The notes under the pieces are model-generated. The model was not told the DNA's origin, made no database searches, and was given only the letters and a program-made list of their open reading frames with translations. Positions 1 to 8,197 of a DNA stretch of 64,000 bases are shown here, in pieces. The stretch's first letter is position 1, and each line of letters opens with the position of its first letter. A program made the position numbers and the translations under genes. This DNA is from Streptomyces sp. TG1A-60 (lineage in GTDB: Bacteria; Actinomycetota; Actinomycetes; Streptomycetales; Streptomycetaceae), in assembly GCF_037201975.1 (NCBI RefSeq), contig NZ_CP147520.1:2852001-2916000 (forward strand), written 5' to 3'.

Positions 1-45
1 CGTGACCAGTCCCGCCACCGGGGCCCGTCGCACTCCGCCGCGCAT
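1..45 (-). CDS. N-terminal start of an unidentified gene running off the window
   Basis: On the minus strand an ATG at 45 is preceded by a GGAGGGGAG-like ribosome binding site. It opens a frame beginning MRGGVRRAPVAGLVT that leaves the window at base 1. The arginine-rich start followed by hydrophobic residues would fit a signal peptide or first membrane helix. The gene lies about 120 bases after the stop of the substrate-binding protein on the same strand, so a transport partner such as a permease is plausible. That is inference from position only, because 15 codons cannot identify a family. Confidence 0.5.
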   Translation of the reverse strand, partial: MRGGVRRAPVAGLVT

Positions 46-165
46 TCGTGCTCCCCTCCCCCGTACGACTGACACAGCCGCGTGATGACCAGCGATGGAC
101 TCATCGTGCTGACGGCGTGAGGGCAGGGCAAGCGACTTGAGCGTTACCAGAGGTAGCCGCCCGGA

Positions 166-2433
166 TCAGTTCCGTGATGAGGGGCCCGACGACGCCCTCG
201 TACTCTTCTTCAGGAAGCCCATGTCCTCGTAGAGCGGGGTCCGGAAGCCGAAGGCGCCCGCGTTGGCCAGGTCGGTGCGGGCGGCGACGAGCTGGGGTCG
301 CTGGTAGAGGGGGATGGACCCGGCGGCGGCCCAGATGTGGGCGTCCGCCTTGCGGATCAGGGAGCGGCTCTCGGACTCGTCGAGGGTGGCCACGGCCTGG
401 TCGAAGAGCTGGTCGACCTGGTCCGTGCCGACACGCGTGTAGTTCTGCTCGACGCTCAGTGAGCCGTCGGCCGCGGGGACCGGCTTGGCGTAGATCGGCC
501 GGGCGTCGGTGGCGGGGTAGGCGGAGGTCGGCCAGGAGTACAGCGCGAGGTCGAACTGCCCGTTCGCGATGTGGTCCTTGAAGTAGCTCGCGTCGGCGAC
601 CTCGGAGATCTCCGTACGGATCCCGACGCGCTCCAGCATCACCGCGATCCGCCGGCCGACGGTCCGCAGGGACTCCGTACCGGGCCCCGACGGCAGCACG
701 AACCGCAGCGTCAGCGACTTGCCGTTCTTGGTGAGCGGTTCGCGCGCGGCGTCGGCCGGCGCCCGCGTCCCCGTGGGCGCGTACGCGCCGGGCGCGTCGC
801 CCGGCCTGAACCGTCTGCCGTCCTGAGCGAGCTGCCCGCCGTCCTCGCCCTCCTTCTCGTCCTTCTCGTCGGCGTCGTACGGCTTGTTGTCCTCGCCGAC
901 GATGTAGGTGCCGTCGTCCTCGGATTCGGAGCCGGAGCCCGAGCCCGAGCCGGAGTCGCCCTTCTTCCCGCTCTTCTCCCCCTCCGCGCCGGCCGCCTTC
1001 TCGGCCTGCTTCAGCGGGCCGCGTTCCCATCCGGCGTCGGCGAGCAGGGCGCGTGCCTTTTCGGTGTCCTGGCCGCCGAGGGCGCCGCTGTTGTCGGCGT
1101 AGGCGGCCTGGCCGGCCAGGGCGAGATGGCTGCCGACGGGGACGGCGGGCAGGCCCAGGGGCTTCAGGACGAGGGCGGCGAGTTCCTCGCGGTCGATGGC
1201 GCGGGCCACGGCCCGGCGGACACGTTCGTCGGCGAGGGGGCCCTCGGAGCCGTTGAGGGCGAGCTGGGTGAAGGCGGGTTCGAGGGAGCGGCGGACCGCG
1301 AAGCCACGCAGGGCGGACTGCTGAGTCGTGTACGCGGCGATCGCCTCGCGCCGTTTCTGCCGGGCGCTGGTCTCACCGTCCGCGGCCTTCTCGTCCGAAC
1401 CGTGCGCGATCGCCCAGGACCGCAACGACCGCGCGGTGGTCAGGCCGGAGCCGGAATCGTGGGCGAGGGGGCCGGCCTGCCCGCGCGAGCCGTCCCGGGC
1501 CGGCGGACCCGCGCCCTGTCTGCCCGGTTCACCCCGCTTGTCGCGCGAGGAGGCCGACATGATCCGCTCGGCCTGCGCGGAGTCGATCTCGGCGATGTCG
1601 ACCTTGTCCTCGGCCAGCGCCTTGACCCGCTTCTCACGCGATACGGCGCGCAGGACCAGCTCGGAGAGCTTGGCGGGGCGGCCCCACCAGCGGGGGTTGC
1701 GGGTGAGGGTGACCTCGCCGTCCTCGCGGTCGACGTCCTTCAGCGCGAAGGGCCCGGCGGTGACCTTGAGCTTCTTGCGGGCGCCGTCGTTGAAGGCGTC
1801 CGGGGTGCCCATCACCTGCTTGGGGTACAGCGGCGAGAACAGCGACTTCCAGTCGGCGTACGGGCGGGCGAAGGTGACCCGGACCTCCAGGTCGTCGTCG
1901 CCCCGCTCGATCTTCTCGATGCGTTCGTAGCCGGCGTTCCTGGCCGTCCAGTACGCGGAGTCCTTGCCGGACAGGGCCCGCCACTGCGCGGCGAAGTCGG
2001 CGGAGCCGATCTCCCGGCCGTCGCTCCACACCGCCTCCTGGTGGAGCTTGTAGAGCACGACCTGCCGGGGCTCGCGTTCGACGATCTTCGCGGACTCCAC
2101 GTAGTCGGAGTTGAGCCGCGGGCGTCCGTCGGCGTCGAGGCGGTACATCGACGGCAGTACGGCGCCGGCGATCCGTGCCGTCGCCGGGCCGGCGTCGGCC
2201 TGGAAGGTGTTCAGCGTCTCCGGTACGGCGTCCACGGCCCAGCGCAGGGTGCCGCCGTCGGCAACGAGGTTCCGCGGGGCCGACGCGATGTCCTGGCCGG
2301 CGAGCGGCTTGCCGGCCGGGTCCTGTTCGCTGCACCCGCTCAGCACGGGCAACGTCAGCACGCCTGCCGCCAGAAACGCCACGGAGCGGCGCCGGGCACG
2401 CGGTCGAACGCGGTCGTGGGGCATCGGCGTCAC
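166..2433 (-). CDS. ABC transporter family 5 substrate-binding lipoprotein (oligopeptide/OppA-like)
   Basis: Extracellular solute-binding protein of the SBP_bac_5 (peptide/nickel) family, expected to deliver peptides to an ABC permease. The GTG at 2433 follows GGAGG at 5 bases and gives about 755 residues. The N-terminus has an arginine-rich segment, a hydrophobic helix and a lipobox-like VLSGC, so a membrane-anchored lipoprotein is likely. Family-like segments include the WAVDAVPETLN start of the mature domain and repeated FTQLALN / LRFVLPS strands. It is longer than usual OppA proteins because of two low-complexity inserts: a Gly/Arg-rich one near residue 300 and an acidic Ser-Gly/Glu-Asp stretch near residue 500. 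No permease genes lie upstream; any partner would be to the left of the window. Confidence 0.85.
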   Translation of the reverse strand: MTPMPHDRVRPRARRRSVAFLAAGVLTLPVLSGCSEQDPAGKPLAGQDIASAPRNLVADGGTLRWAVDAVPETLNTFQADAGPATARIAGAVLPSMYRLDADGRPRLNSDYVESAKIVEREPRQVVLYKLHQEAVWSDGREIGSADFAAQWRALSGKDSAYWTARNAGYERIEKIERGDDDLEVRVTFARPYADWKSLFSPLYPKQVMGTPDAFNDGARKKLKVTAGPFALKDVDREDGEVTLTRNPRWWGRPAKLSELVLRAVSREKRVKALAEDKVDIAEIDSAQAERIMSASSRDKRGEPGRQGAGPPARDGSRGQAGPLAHDSGSGLTTARSLRSWAIAHGSDEKAADGETSARQKRREAIAAYTTQQSALRGFAVRRSLEPAFTQLALNGSEGPLADERVRRAVARAIDREELAALVLKPLGLPAVPVGSHLALAGQAAYADNSGALGGQDTEKARALLADAGWERGPLKQAEKAAGAEGEKSGKKGDSGSGSGSGSESEDDGTYIVGEDNKPYDADEKDEKEGEDGGQLAQDGRRFRPGDAPGAYAPTGTRAPADAAREPLTKNGKSLTLRFVLPSGPGTESLRTVGRRIAVMLERVGIRTEISEVADASYFKDHIANGQFDLALYSWPTSAYPATDARPIYAKPVPAADGSLSVEQNYTRVGTDQVDQLFDQAVATLDESESRSLIRKADAHIWAAAGSIPLYQRPQLVAARTDLANAGAFGFRTPLYEDMGFLKKSTRASSGPSSRN

Positions 2434-3035
2434 TGCGACCTCCTCGCTCCGCGGTGGGAGAACGGGGACGGGGGCGGCTCTGATCACGTTCGGCGGTATA
2501 TGGAGCTGATCAGACGGATGCGGCCCACTGAAGTGGACGGGGTCCGTATGGGGTCGCCGACACGACGAGGGGTACCTCGGAACCCACCCGTGCGGCCCAA
2601 CGCGGCTCTTGGGCGCCTCGGATACCGGGGGTGCGGACTCGTCGTAGTGCGGGTGGCGTGTGTGCTCGCGTGGTTCCCCGCGCCCCCGGAGAGCAGGGGC
2701 TGCGTCCGGTGCTTCCCCCCGCGGGGGGCGTGTCTTTCAGGGGCGCGGAGAACTGCGCGGGAAGCCCCCGCGCCCCGCAGACAACAAACGCACCACGGAC
2801 ACCCCCCACCTCGCCCCCCCACCCACCCGCGAGAAGCCCCGGCGCCCGGGCACCCAGCGAGGCTCCGGCGGCGGCAGCCCCAGGGCGAGGGAGCGGTCGC
2901 CGCACCCCCGCGCACCGATTCCCTCCAGCCAATCCACGCACACCGCTTCCCACCGGCAGGTGTGACGCGCGACACTCGCAGGCGCATGAACGTTGCCGCC
3001 TTGGGGCCACCACCCCGTGAAAGCGAGGGCAAGTC
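2434..3035. other. 600-bp divergent intergenic region
   Basis: This lies between the minus-strand lipoprotein gene and the plus-strand operon that leads into succinate dehydrogenase. Open frames cross it on both strands, but none has a credible start or a recognisable product. It contains one copy of the intergenic palindromic repeat (listed separately) and C-rich tracts. Promoters for both neighbours should be here, but I could not assign a convincing -35/-10 pair. Confidence 0.5.
2668..2785. repeat. Streptomyces-type intergenic palindromic repeat, copy A
   Basis: The left arm at 2668-2689 contains TTCCCCGCGCCCC and the right arm at 2738-2760 contains GGGGCGCGGAGAACTGCGCG, its near reverse complement. 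The arms are about 50 bases apart. The same arm sequence recurs near 13217, 53955-54034 and 58230-58303, always between genes. Similar sequences are familiar between Streptomyces genes; their function is not established. Confidence 0.7.
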
Positions 3036-3326
3036 ATGGCCGTGCACGACGACTTGGCGTCAGTCCGGCGCTGCCTGGACGAACTGACCAGGTCCGTACG
3101 TCGCCTGGAACAGCAACTCGGCGACAGTGGCCTGGAGATACGCCGCGTCCGGACGGACGCCGACCACCTGCGCGAGAGCATCGCGCTGCTCAGTGAGGCC
3201 GCCCCCGACCTGACGAAGCCACGCCGCCCCGACCTGGTCTCCATCCCCGACACCCCGTACGACAGCTCCCTGTGGACGGACTCGGACGACGAGGGCCTCG
3301 GCGCCCGCGACCGCCGCGCCCCCTGA
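3036..3326 (+). CDS. Small coiled-coil hypothetical protein
   Basis: A 96-residue protein with no signal peptide or membrane segment. Residues 5-60 are a heptad-like run rich in Leu, Arg and Glu (RRCLDELTRSVRRLEQQLG), predicted to form a coiled coil. The tail is acidic and disordered (WTDSDDEGLGARDRR). The ATG follows a GAGGGCAAG ribosome binding site. It lies 71 bases upstream of the succinate dehydrogenase membrane subunit on the same strand and may share its transcript. I do not recognise a named family; it could be a conserved Streptomyces small protein linked to this operon. Confidence 0.7.
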   Translation: MAVHDDLASVRRCLDELTRSVRRLEQQLGDSGLEIRRVRTDADHLRESIALLSEAAPDLTKPRRPDLVSIPDTPYDSSLWTDSDDEGLGARDRRAP

Positions 3327-3397
3327 ACCGACGTAGCCGAAGCAGAGCCCGAAGACCGACGACCAACACGCCCAGAAACCCGACCGGGAGTCTCCCG

Positions 3398-4234
3398 TTG
3401 GCCACTGGTACGGAACCCCCAGCAACAGAACCCCCTGTCCAGCGCGGCGGCGTGCGGACCCGTACGCGCGCCGCGATCGCCGCACCGCATCTGCGCACCG
3501 ACCGCTGGTGGCTGGCCCCCGCCGCCACGGCCGCCGGGCTGCTGGCCTTCATCGTGTACTCGACATGGCGGGCCTTCGCGGACGAGCACTACTACGCGGC
3601 CCCTTACGTATCGCCTTTCTACTCGCCCTGTCTGGCGGAGCGCTGCGAACCGATGCGGGGCGGCCCCAACTGGGAGATCTTCGGCGGCTGGTGGGGCATC
3701 TCACCCGCGGTCATCATCCTGATCTTCCCGCTCGGTTTCCGCCTGACCTGCTACTACTACCGCAAGGCCTACTACCGGGGCTTCTGGGCGTCCCCGCCCG
3801 CCTGCGCGGTGGCCGAACCGCACAAGAAGTACTCCGGGGAGACCCGCTTCCCGCTGATCCTGCAGAACCTCCACCGGTACTTCTTCTACGCGGCCCTGCT
3901 CGTCGCCGCGATCCTCACCTACGACACGGTCCTCGCCTTCCGCGACGAGAACTACGAGTGGGGCCACATGGGCCTCGGCACCCTCGTGTTCCTCGTCAAC
4001 ATCGTGCTGATCTGGGCGTACACCCTCTCCTGCCACTCGTGCCGGCACATCGTCGGCGGCAAGCTCAAGCACTTCTCCAGGCATCCCGTGCGCTACCGGA
4101 TGTGGCAGTGGGTCGGCAGGCTGAACGCCCGTCACATGCTGCTCGCCTGGGCCTCGTTGGTGAGCGTGGCGCTCGCCGACTTCTATGTGTACCTGGTCGC
4201 GTCCGGCGCCTTCGACGATCCGACCCTCTTCTAA
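3398..4234 (+). CDS. sdhC: Succinate dehydrogenase/fumarate reductase membrane-anchor (cytochrome b type) subunit
   Basis: Membrane anchor for the flavoprotein and iron-sulfur subunits encoded next. I chose the TTG at 3398 because CGGGAG lies 7 bases upstream; this gives 278 residues and avoids overlap with the preceding gene. A longer frame is open to 3272. About five hydrophobic helices are visible, near residues 30-50, 100-120, 160-180, 195-215 and 250-270. Histidines in the helices could ligate haem or contact quinone. The sequence resembles the single large anchor of mycobacterial Sdh1 rather than separate SdhC and SdhD. Two Cys pairs (CLAERC, CHSC) are notable. The stop is 19 bases before the flavoprotein start. 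Confidence 0.8.
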   Translation: MATGTEPPATEPPVQRGGVRTRTRAAIAAPHLRTDRWWLAPAATAAGLLAFIVYSTWRAFADEHYYAAPYVSPFYSPCLAERCEPMRGGPNWEIFGGWWGISPAVIILIFPLGFRLTCYYYRKAYYRGFWASPPACAVAEPHKKYSGETRFPLILQNLHRYFFYAALLVAAILTYDTVLAFRDENYEWGHMGLGTLVFLVNIVLIWAYTLSCHSCRHIVGGKLKHFSRHPVRYRMWQWVGRLNARHMLLAWASLVSVALADFYVYLVASGAFDDPTLF

Positions 4235-4253
4235 CAGACAAAGGGTGCTTCTG

Positions 4254-6206
4254 ATGTCCGTGGTCGAACGACAGGAGTGGGACGTCGTCGTGATCGGCGC
4301 CGGCGGCGCCGGACTGCGCGCCGCGATCGAGGCCCGTGAGCGCGGCGCCCGTACGGCCGTGATCTGCAAGTCCCTGTTCGGCAAGGCCCACACGGTGATG
4401 GCCGAGGGCGGCATCGCCGCCGCCATGGGCAACGTCAACTCCGGTGACAACTGGCAGGTCCACTTCCGCGACACGATGCGCGGCGGCAAGTTCCTCAACC
4501 AGTGGCGGATGGCGGAGCTGCACGCGCGGGAGGCTCCCGACCGGGTGTGGGAGCTGGAGACCTGGGGTGCCCTCTTCGACCGTACGAAGGACGGCCGGAT
4601 CTCGCAGCGCAACTTCGGCGGCCACGAGTACCCGCGGCTGGCGCATGTCGGCGACCGTACGGGTCTGGAGCTGATCCGCACCCTCCAGCAGAAGATCGTC
4701 GCGCTCCAGCAGGAGGACCACAAGAAGACCGGCAGCTACGAGTCCCGGCTGAAGGTCTTCCAGGAGTGCACGGTCACCCGGGTCCTGAAGGACGGCGAGC
4801 GGGTCTCGGGAGTCTTCGGCTACGAGCGTGAGTCCGGGCGTTTCCTCGTCCTCGAAGCGCCCGCCGTCGTCATCGCCACCGGGGGCATCGGCAAGTCCTT
4901 CAAGGTGACGTCGAACTCGTGGGAGTACACGGGCGACGGGCACGCCCTCGCGCTGCTGGCCGGGGCGCCGCTGCTGAACATGGAGTTCGTGCAGTTCCAT
5001 CCGACGGGCATGGTCTGGCCGCCGTCGGTGAAGGGCATCCTCGTCACGGAGTCGGTGCGCGGCGACGGCGGGGTGCTCCGCAACTCCGAGGGCAACCGGT
5101 TCATGTTCGACTACGTCCCGGACGTCTTCAAGGAGAAGTACGCGGAGTCCGAGGAGGAGGGCGACCGCTGGTACGGGGATCCGGACCACAACCGGCGTCC
5201 GCCCGAGCTGCTTCCCCGTGACGAGGTGGCGCGGGCCATCAACGCCGAGGTGAAGGCCGGCCGCGGCTCCCCGCACGGCGGTGTCTTCCTGGACGTGTCC
5301 ACGCGGATGCCGGCGGAGACCATCCGCCGGCGGCTGCCGTCCATGTACCACCAGTTCAAGGAGCTGGCGGACGTCGACATCACAGCCGAGGCGATGGAGG
5401 TCGGGCCCACCTGTCACTACGTGATGGGCGGTATCGCGGTCGAGTCGGACACGGCGGCGGCGCGCGGGGTGCCGGGCCTGTTCGCGGCCGGTGAGGTGGC
5501 CGGCGGTATGCACGGCTCCAACCGGCTGGGCGGCAACTCCCTCTCCGACCTGCTGGTGTTCGGCCGCCGGGCGGGGCTGCACGCGGCCCGGTACACGGCG
5601 GGGCTCGCCGGGGCACGGCCGCCGGTGGACGAGATCGAGGTCGACACGGCCGCCGCCGAGGCGCTGCGGCCGTTCTCCGCCGAGGGACCGGCGCCCAACC
5701 AGCCGGAGAAGGAGGCGGGACGGCCGCCGGAGAACCCGTACACCCTCCACCAGGAACTCCAGCAGGCGATGAACGACCTGGTCGGCATCATCCGGCGCGA
5801 GGGGGAGATGGAGCAGGCGCTGGAGAAGCTCGCCGAACTGCGGGTGCGGGCGCGCCGGGCGGGTGTGGAGGGTCACCGGCAGTTCAACCCCGGCTGGCAT
5901 CTCGCCCTGGACCTGCGGAACATGCTGCTGGTCAGCGAGTGCGTGGCACGGGCCGCGCTGGAGCGCACCGAGTCGCGCGGCGGCCACACCCGCGAGGACC
6001 ATCCGACGATGGACCACGGCTGGCGCCGTATCAACCTGCTGTGCCGGCTGGCCGATCCGACGGGCCGGCCGGAGGCCATGGATGTCGCCGCCGACCAGAT
6101 CGCCCTCACCCGTGAGACCACCGAACCCGTCCGCCCCGACCTGCTCGCCCTCTTCGAGAAGGAGGAGCTGGTCAAGTACCTCGCCGAAGAGGAGCTGTAC
6201 GAGTGA
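4254..6206 (+). CDS. sdhA: Succinate dehydrogenase/fumarate reductase flavoprotein subunit
   Basis: A 650-residue FAD subunit that oxidises succinate to fumarate (or the reverse) and passes electrons to the iron-sulfur subunit. The N-terminal dinucleotide-binding motif is VVIGAGGAGLRAAIEA. HTVMAEGGIAAAMG contains the His expected to carry covalent FAD. The active-site region is FVQFHPTGM, and the C-terminal FAD contact is GSNRLGGNSLSDLLVFG. The ATG at 4254 follows AAAGGG; the open frame begins earlier, inside the membrane-subunit gene. Length and order (anchor, flavoprotein, Fe-S) match the second succinate dehydrogenase type of actinobacteria. Confidence 0.95.
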   Translation: MSVVERQEWDVVVIGAGGAGLRAAIEARERGARTAVICKSLFGKAHTVMAEGGIAAAMGNVNSGDNWQVHFRDTMRGGKFLNQWRMAELHAREAPDRVWELETWGALFDRTKDGRISQRNFGGHEYPRLAHVGDRTGLELIRTLQQKIVALQQEDHKKTGSYESRLKVFQECTVTRVLKDGERVSGVFGYERESGRFLVLEAPAVVIATGGIGKSFKVTSNSWEYTGDGHALALLAGAPLLNMEFVQFHPTGMVWPPSVKGILVTESVRGDGGVLRNSEGNRFMFDYVPDVFKEKYAESEEEGDRWYGDPDHNRRPPELLPRDEVARAINAEVKAGRGSPHGGVFLDVSTRMPAETIRRRLPSMYHQFKELADVDITAEAMEVGPTCHYVMGGIAVESDTAAARGVPGLFAAGEVAGGMHGSNRLGGNSLSDLLVFGRRAGLHAARYTAGLAGARPPVDEIEVDTAAAEALRPFSAEGPAPNQPEKEAGRPPENPYTLHQELQQAMNDLVGIIRREGEMEQALEKLAELRVRARRAGVEGHRQFNPGWHLALDLRNMLLVSECVARAALERTESRGGHTREDHPTMDHGWRRINLLCRLADPTGRPEAMDVAADQIALTRETTEPVRPDLLALFEKEELVKYLAEEELYE

Positions 6207-6228
6207 GCAGCTACGAGGAGCCGCGGTC

Positions 6229-7005
6229 ATGAGCGGCTACGAGGCCCGTTTCAAGGTGTGGCGGGGCGATGTGCAGGGGGGCGGCCTGGAGGACTTCGAG
6301 GTCGAGGTGAACGAGGGTGAGGTGGTCCTCGACATCATCCACCGCCTCCAGGCGACCCAGGCGCCCGACCTCGCCGTCCGCTGGAACTGCAAGGCGGGCA
6401 AGTGCGGTTCGTGCTCGGCGGAGATCAATGGTCGTCCCCGGCTGATGTGCATGACGCGGATGTCGGTGTTCGAGCGGGACGAGACGATCACCGTCACCCC
6501 GCTGCGCGCCTTCCCGGTGGTCCGTGACCTGGTCACGGACGTCGACTTCAACTACGCCAAGGCGCGCGAGGTGCCCGCCTTCGTGCCGCCGGAGAAGCTC
6601 GGTCCCGGCGAGTACCGGATGATGCAGGAGGACGTGGACCGTCCGCAGGAGTTCCGCAAGTGCATCGAGTGCTTCCTGTGCCAGGACACCTGCCATGTCG
6701 TCCGCGACCACGAGGAGAACAAGCGGGCCTTCGCCGGCCCCCGCTTCCTCATGCGCGTCGCCGAGCTGGACATGCACCCCCTCGACGCGGCCGAGGACAC
6801 CGGCCTCGACCGCAAACGCACCGCCCAGGACGAACACGGCCTCGGCTACTGCAACATCACCAAGTGCTGCACCGAGGTCTGCCCCGAAGGCATCAAGATC
6901 ACGGACAACGCGCTGATCCCTCTGAAGGAGCGCGCCGTCGACCGCAAGTACGACCCGCTGGTGTGGCTGGGCTCGAAGATCAGGAGACGTTCCTCAGCGG
7001 GGTGA
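6229..7005 (+). CDS. sdhB: Succinate dehydrogenase/fumarate reductase iron-sulfur subunit
   Basis: A 258-residue electron-transfer subunit. A plant-type [2Fe-2S] domain has CKAGKCGSC at residues 54-62 and a fourth Cys at 74. The C-terminal ferredoxin-like domain has CIECFLCQDTC and CNITKCCTEVCP, which ligate the [4Fe-4S] and [3Fe-4S] clusters. The ATG at 6229 is 22 bases after the flavoprotein stop, preceded by GAGGAG. The last residues (KIRRRSSAG) run into a region holding remnants of another gene, so the natural C-terminus may have been slightly altered. Confidence 0.93.
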   Translation: MSGYEARFKVWRGDVQGGGLEDFEVEVNEGEVVLDIIHRLQATQAPDLAVRWNCKAGKCGSCSAEINGRPRLMCMTRMSVFERDETITVTPLRAFPVVRDLVTDVDFNYAKAREVPAFVPPEKLGPGEYRMMQEDVDRPQEFRKCIECFLCQDTCHVVRDHEENKRAFAGPRFLMRVAELDMHPLDAAEDTGLDRKRTAQDEHGLGYCNITKCCTEVCPEGIKITDNALIPLKERAVDRKYDPLVWLGSKIRRRSSAG

Positions 7006-7266
7006 GGTCCCGAGGAGGTCGAACGTCCGCCGCGTGCTGTGCTCGGCGATGGCCCGCCTGAACGCCCGGTCCGGGAAGTCGCCGTCGAGCAGCCGCAGCG
7101 GACCGGTGGCGAGGCTGAGGCGCGGGGCCGGACGGTAGAGGCGGAGCCGGTCCTCGTCGAGGCCGGGAACGCGCAGGGCGTCGTAGTGGGAAGCGCACGG
7201 GTTCGCGGATTCTTGGAGCGGTCTGCGGGCGAACCCACACGAGGGTTCGCGTTGGTGCCAGCCACA
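6994..7266 (-). pseudogene. C-terminal remnant of an unidentified protein
   Basis: A minus-strand frame with coding-like composition ends at the stop 6994-6996. It reads SHYDALRVPGLDEDRLRLY and continues to RTFDLLGTSPR. No start and no upstream part of a gene can be found: the neighbouring frames are open but do not continue it sensibly. It overlaps the last 12 bases of sdhB. I interpret it as the truncated end of a gene lost by rearrangement at the edge of an accessory block. I do not recognise the family. Confidence 0.35.
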
Positions 7267-7419
7267 GTGGCGAGTTCGCGGCGATCAGGAGCAACGGACG
7301 GGGCGTGGGAGTCCGGCCTGGTCGAGGATCATCCAGGTAGCGAGGCGGGTGAACGTGGCCGTCGGCGGGTGGCTCTGTGACGACGCCCTGATGCTCGCCC
7401 CCGCCGGCTGAAGGGCCGC

Positions 7420-7448
7420 TGGACAATCGCCGAGAGGATTCCTAGACT
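7420..7448 (+). promoter_or_regulatory. Predicted promoter of the DauR-like regulator
   Basis: TGGACA (7420-7425) and TAGACT (7443-7448) are separated by 17 bases, a good match to the Streptomyces principal sigma factor promoter. Transcription would start near 7455, just upstream of the ATG at 7468. Confidence 0.5.
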
Positions 7449-7474
7449 CATCATCTAGATATGGAATATGAGTC
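7445..7474. promoter_or_regulatory. Candidate operator: inverted repeat GACTCAT/ATGAGTC
   Basis: A perfect 7-bp inverted repeat (7445-7451 and 7468-7474) with a 16-base spacer overlaps the predicted -10 box, the start site and the first codon of the regulator gene. This is where autorepression by the encoded DNA-binding protein would be expected. It is seen once only, so it is a candidate. Confidence 0.4.
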
Positions 7475-8187
7475 CAGTCAAATCTTCAGGTTGGGGCCTC
7501 GTGGCACGCGTCGTTGATGGTGTGGAGAGGGTCGAACGCGAGGGCGTCGTCACCTCGGCCTCGGCTGAGGCGGACGAGCACCTCATCCGTGAGGCCGAGA
7601 AGATCGCTGTTGCGCTGGGCCGCATGTTCCCGGGCCTGTGCGAGGTGGTTCTGCATGACCTGCGGGATCCGCAGCACGCGATCCGAGCGATCGAGAACAA
7701 TCTCTCCGGCCGCGAGGTCGGGGACTCCGTCACAGAGCTGGGCCTGGCCCGCATCGAGGACCCCGGCTACCCCAGCGTCATCCAGAACTACCCCAACCAG
7801 TTCCCCGACGGTCGCCCGGCGAAGAGCACGTCCATCGGGATCAAGAACGCGGCCGGCGAGTACATCGCGGCTCTCTGCCTGAACCTCGACGTGTCGGTGC
7901 TGTCACCGGTGACGCTCGCGTTGTCGAACCTCGTGGCCACGGACACCGAGCACCGCGAGCAGGCCCTGGAGACCCTGCGGGACCGCAGCGCGCGCGAGCT
8001 TCGCCAGGCGGTGGAGGAACTGGCCGCGGAGCGCGGCGCGACTCCCCGGTCGCTGAGCAGACAGGACAAGAAGGCACTCGTACGGCAGCTGCACCAGGGC
8101 GGCTACTTCGACTCGCGTGATGCCGCGCAGACCATCGCGGACCTGCTCGGCGTGTCCCGGGCGACCGTTTACAACTACACCAAGTAA
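7468..8187 (+). CDS. DauR/YheO-family transcriptional regulator
   Basis: A 239-residue regulator. Residues about 35-150 form a YheO-like PAS sensor domain (MFPGLCEVVLHDL, SIGIKNAAGEYIAALCLNLD). The C-terminal 55 residues are a DauR-type helix-turn-helix ending ADLLGVSRATVYNYTK. DauR of Pseudomonas represses D-arginine catabolism and related proteins control D-amino-acid or hydroxyaspartate genes. Here the gene is followed after 10 bases by two enzymes of that type, so it is probably their local regulator. The ATG lies inside a candidate operator; the GTG at 7501 is an alternative start with no better ribosome binding site. Confidence 0.85.
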   Translation: MSPVKSSGWGLVARVVDGVERVEREGVVTSASAEADEHLIREAEKIAVALGRMFPGLCEVVLHDLRDPQHAIRAIENNLSGREVGDSVTELGLARIEDPGYPSVIQNYPNQFPDGRPAKSTSIGIKNAAGEYIAALCLNLDVSVLSPVTLALSNLVATDTEHREQALETLRDRSARELRQAVEELAAERGATPRSLSRQDKKALVRQLHQGGYFDSRDAAQTIADLLGVSRATVYNYTK

Positions 8188-8197
8188 GGGGCACTTC

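Noticed and set aside
571..3087. Very long plus-strand open frame (838 codons) opposite the lipoprotein gene
   Set aside because: It is antisense to a gene with clear family motifs and ribosome binding site; its composition reflects high GC at third positions of the real gene.
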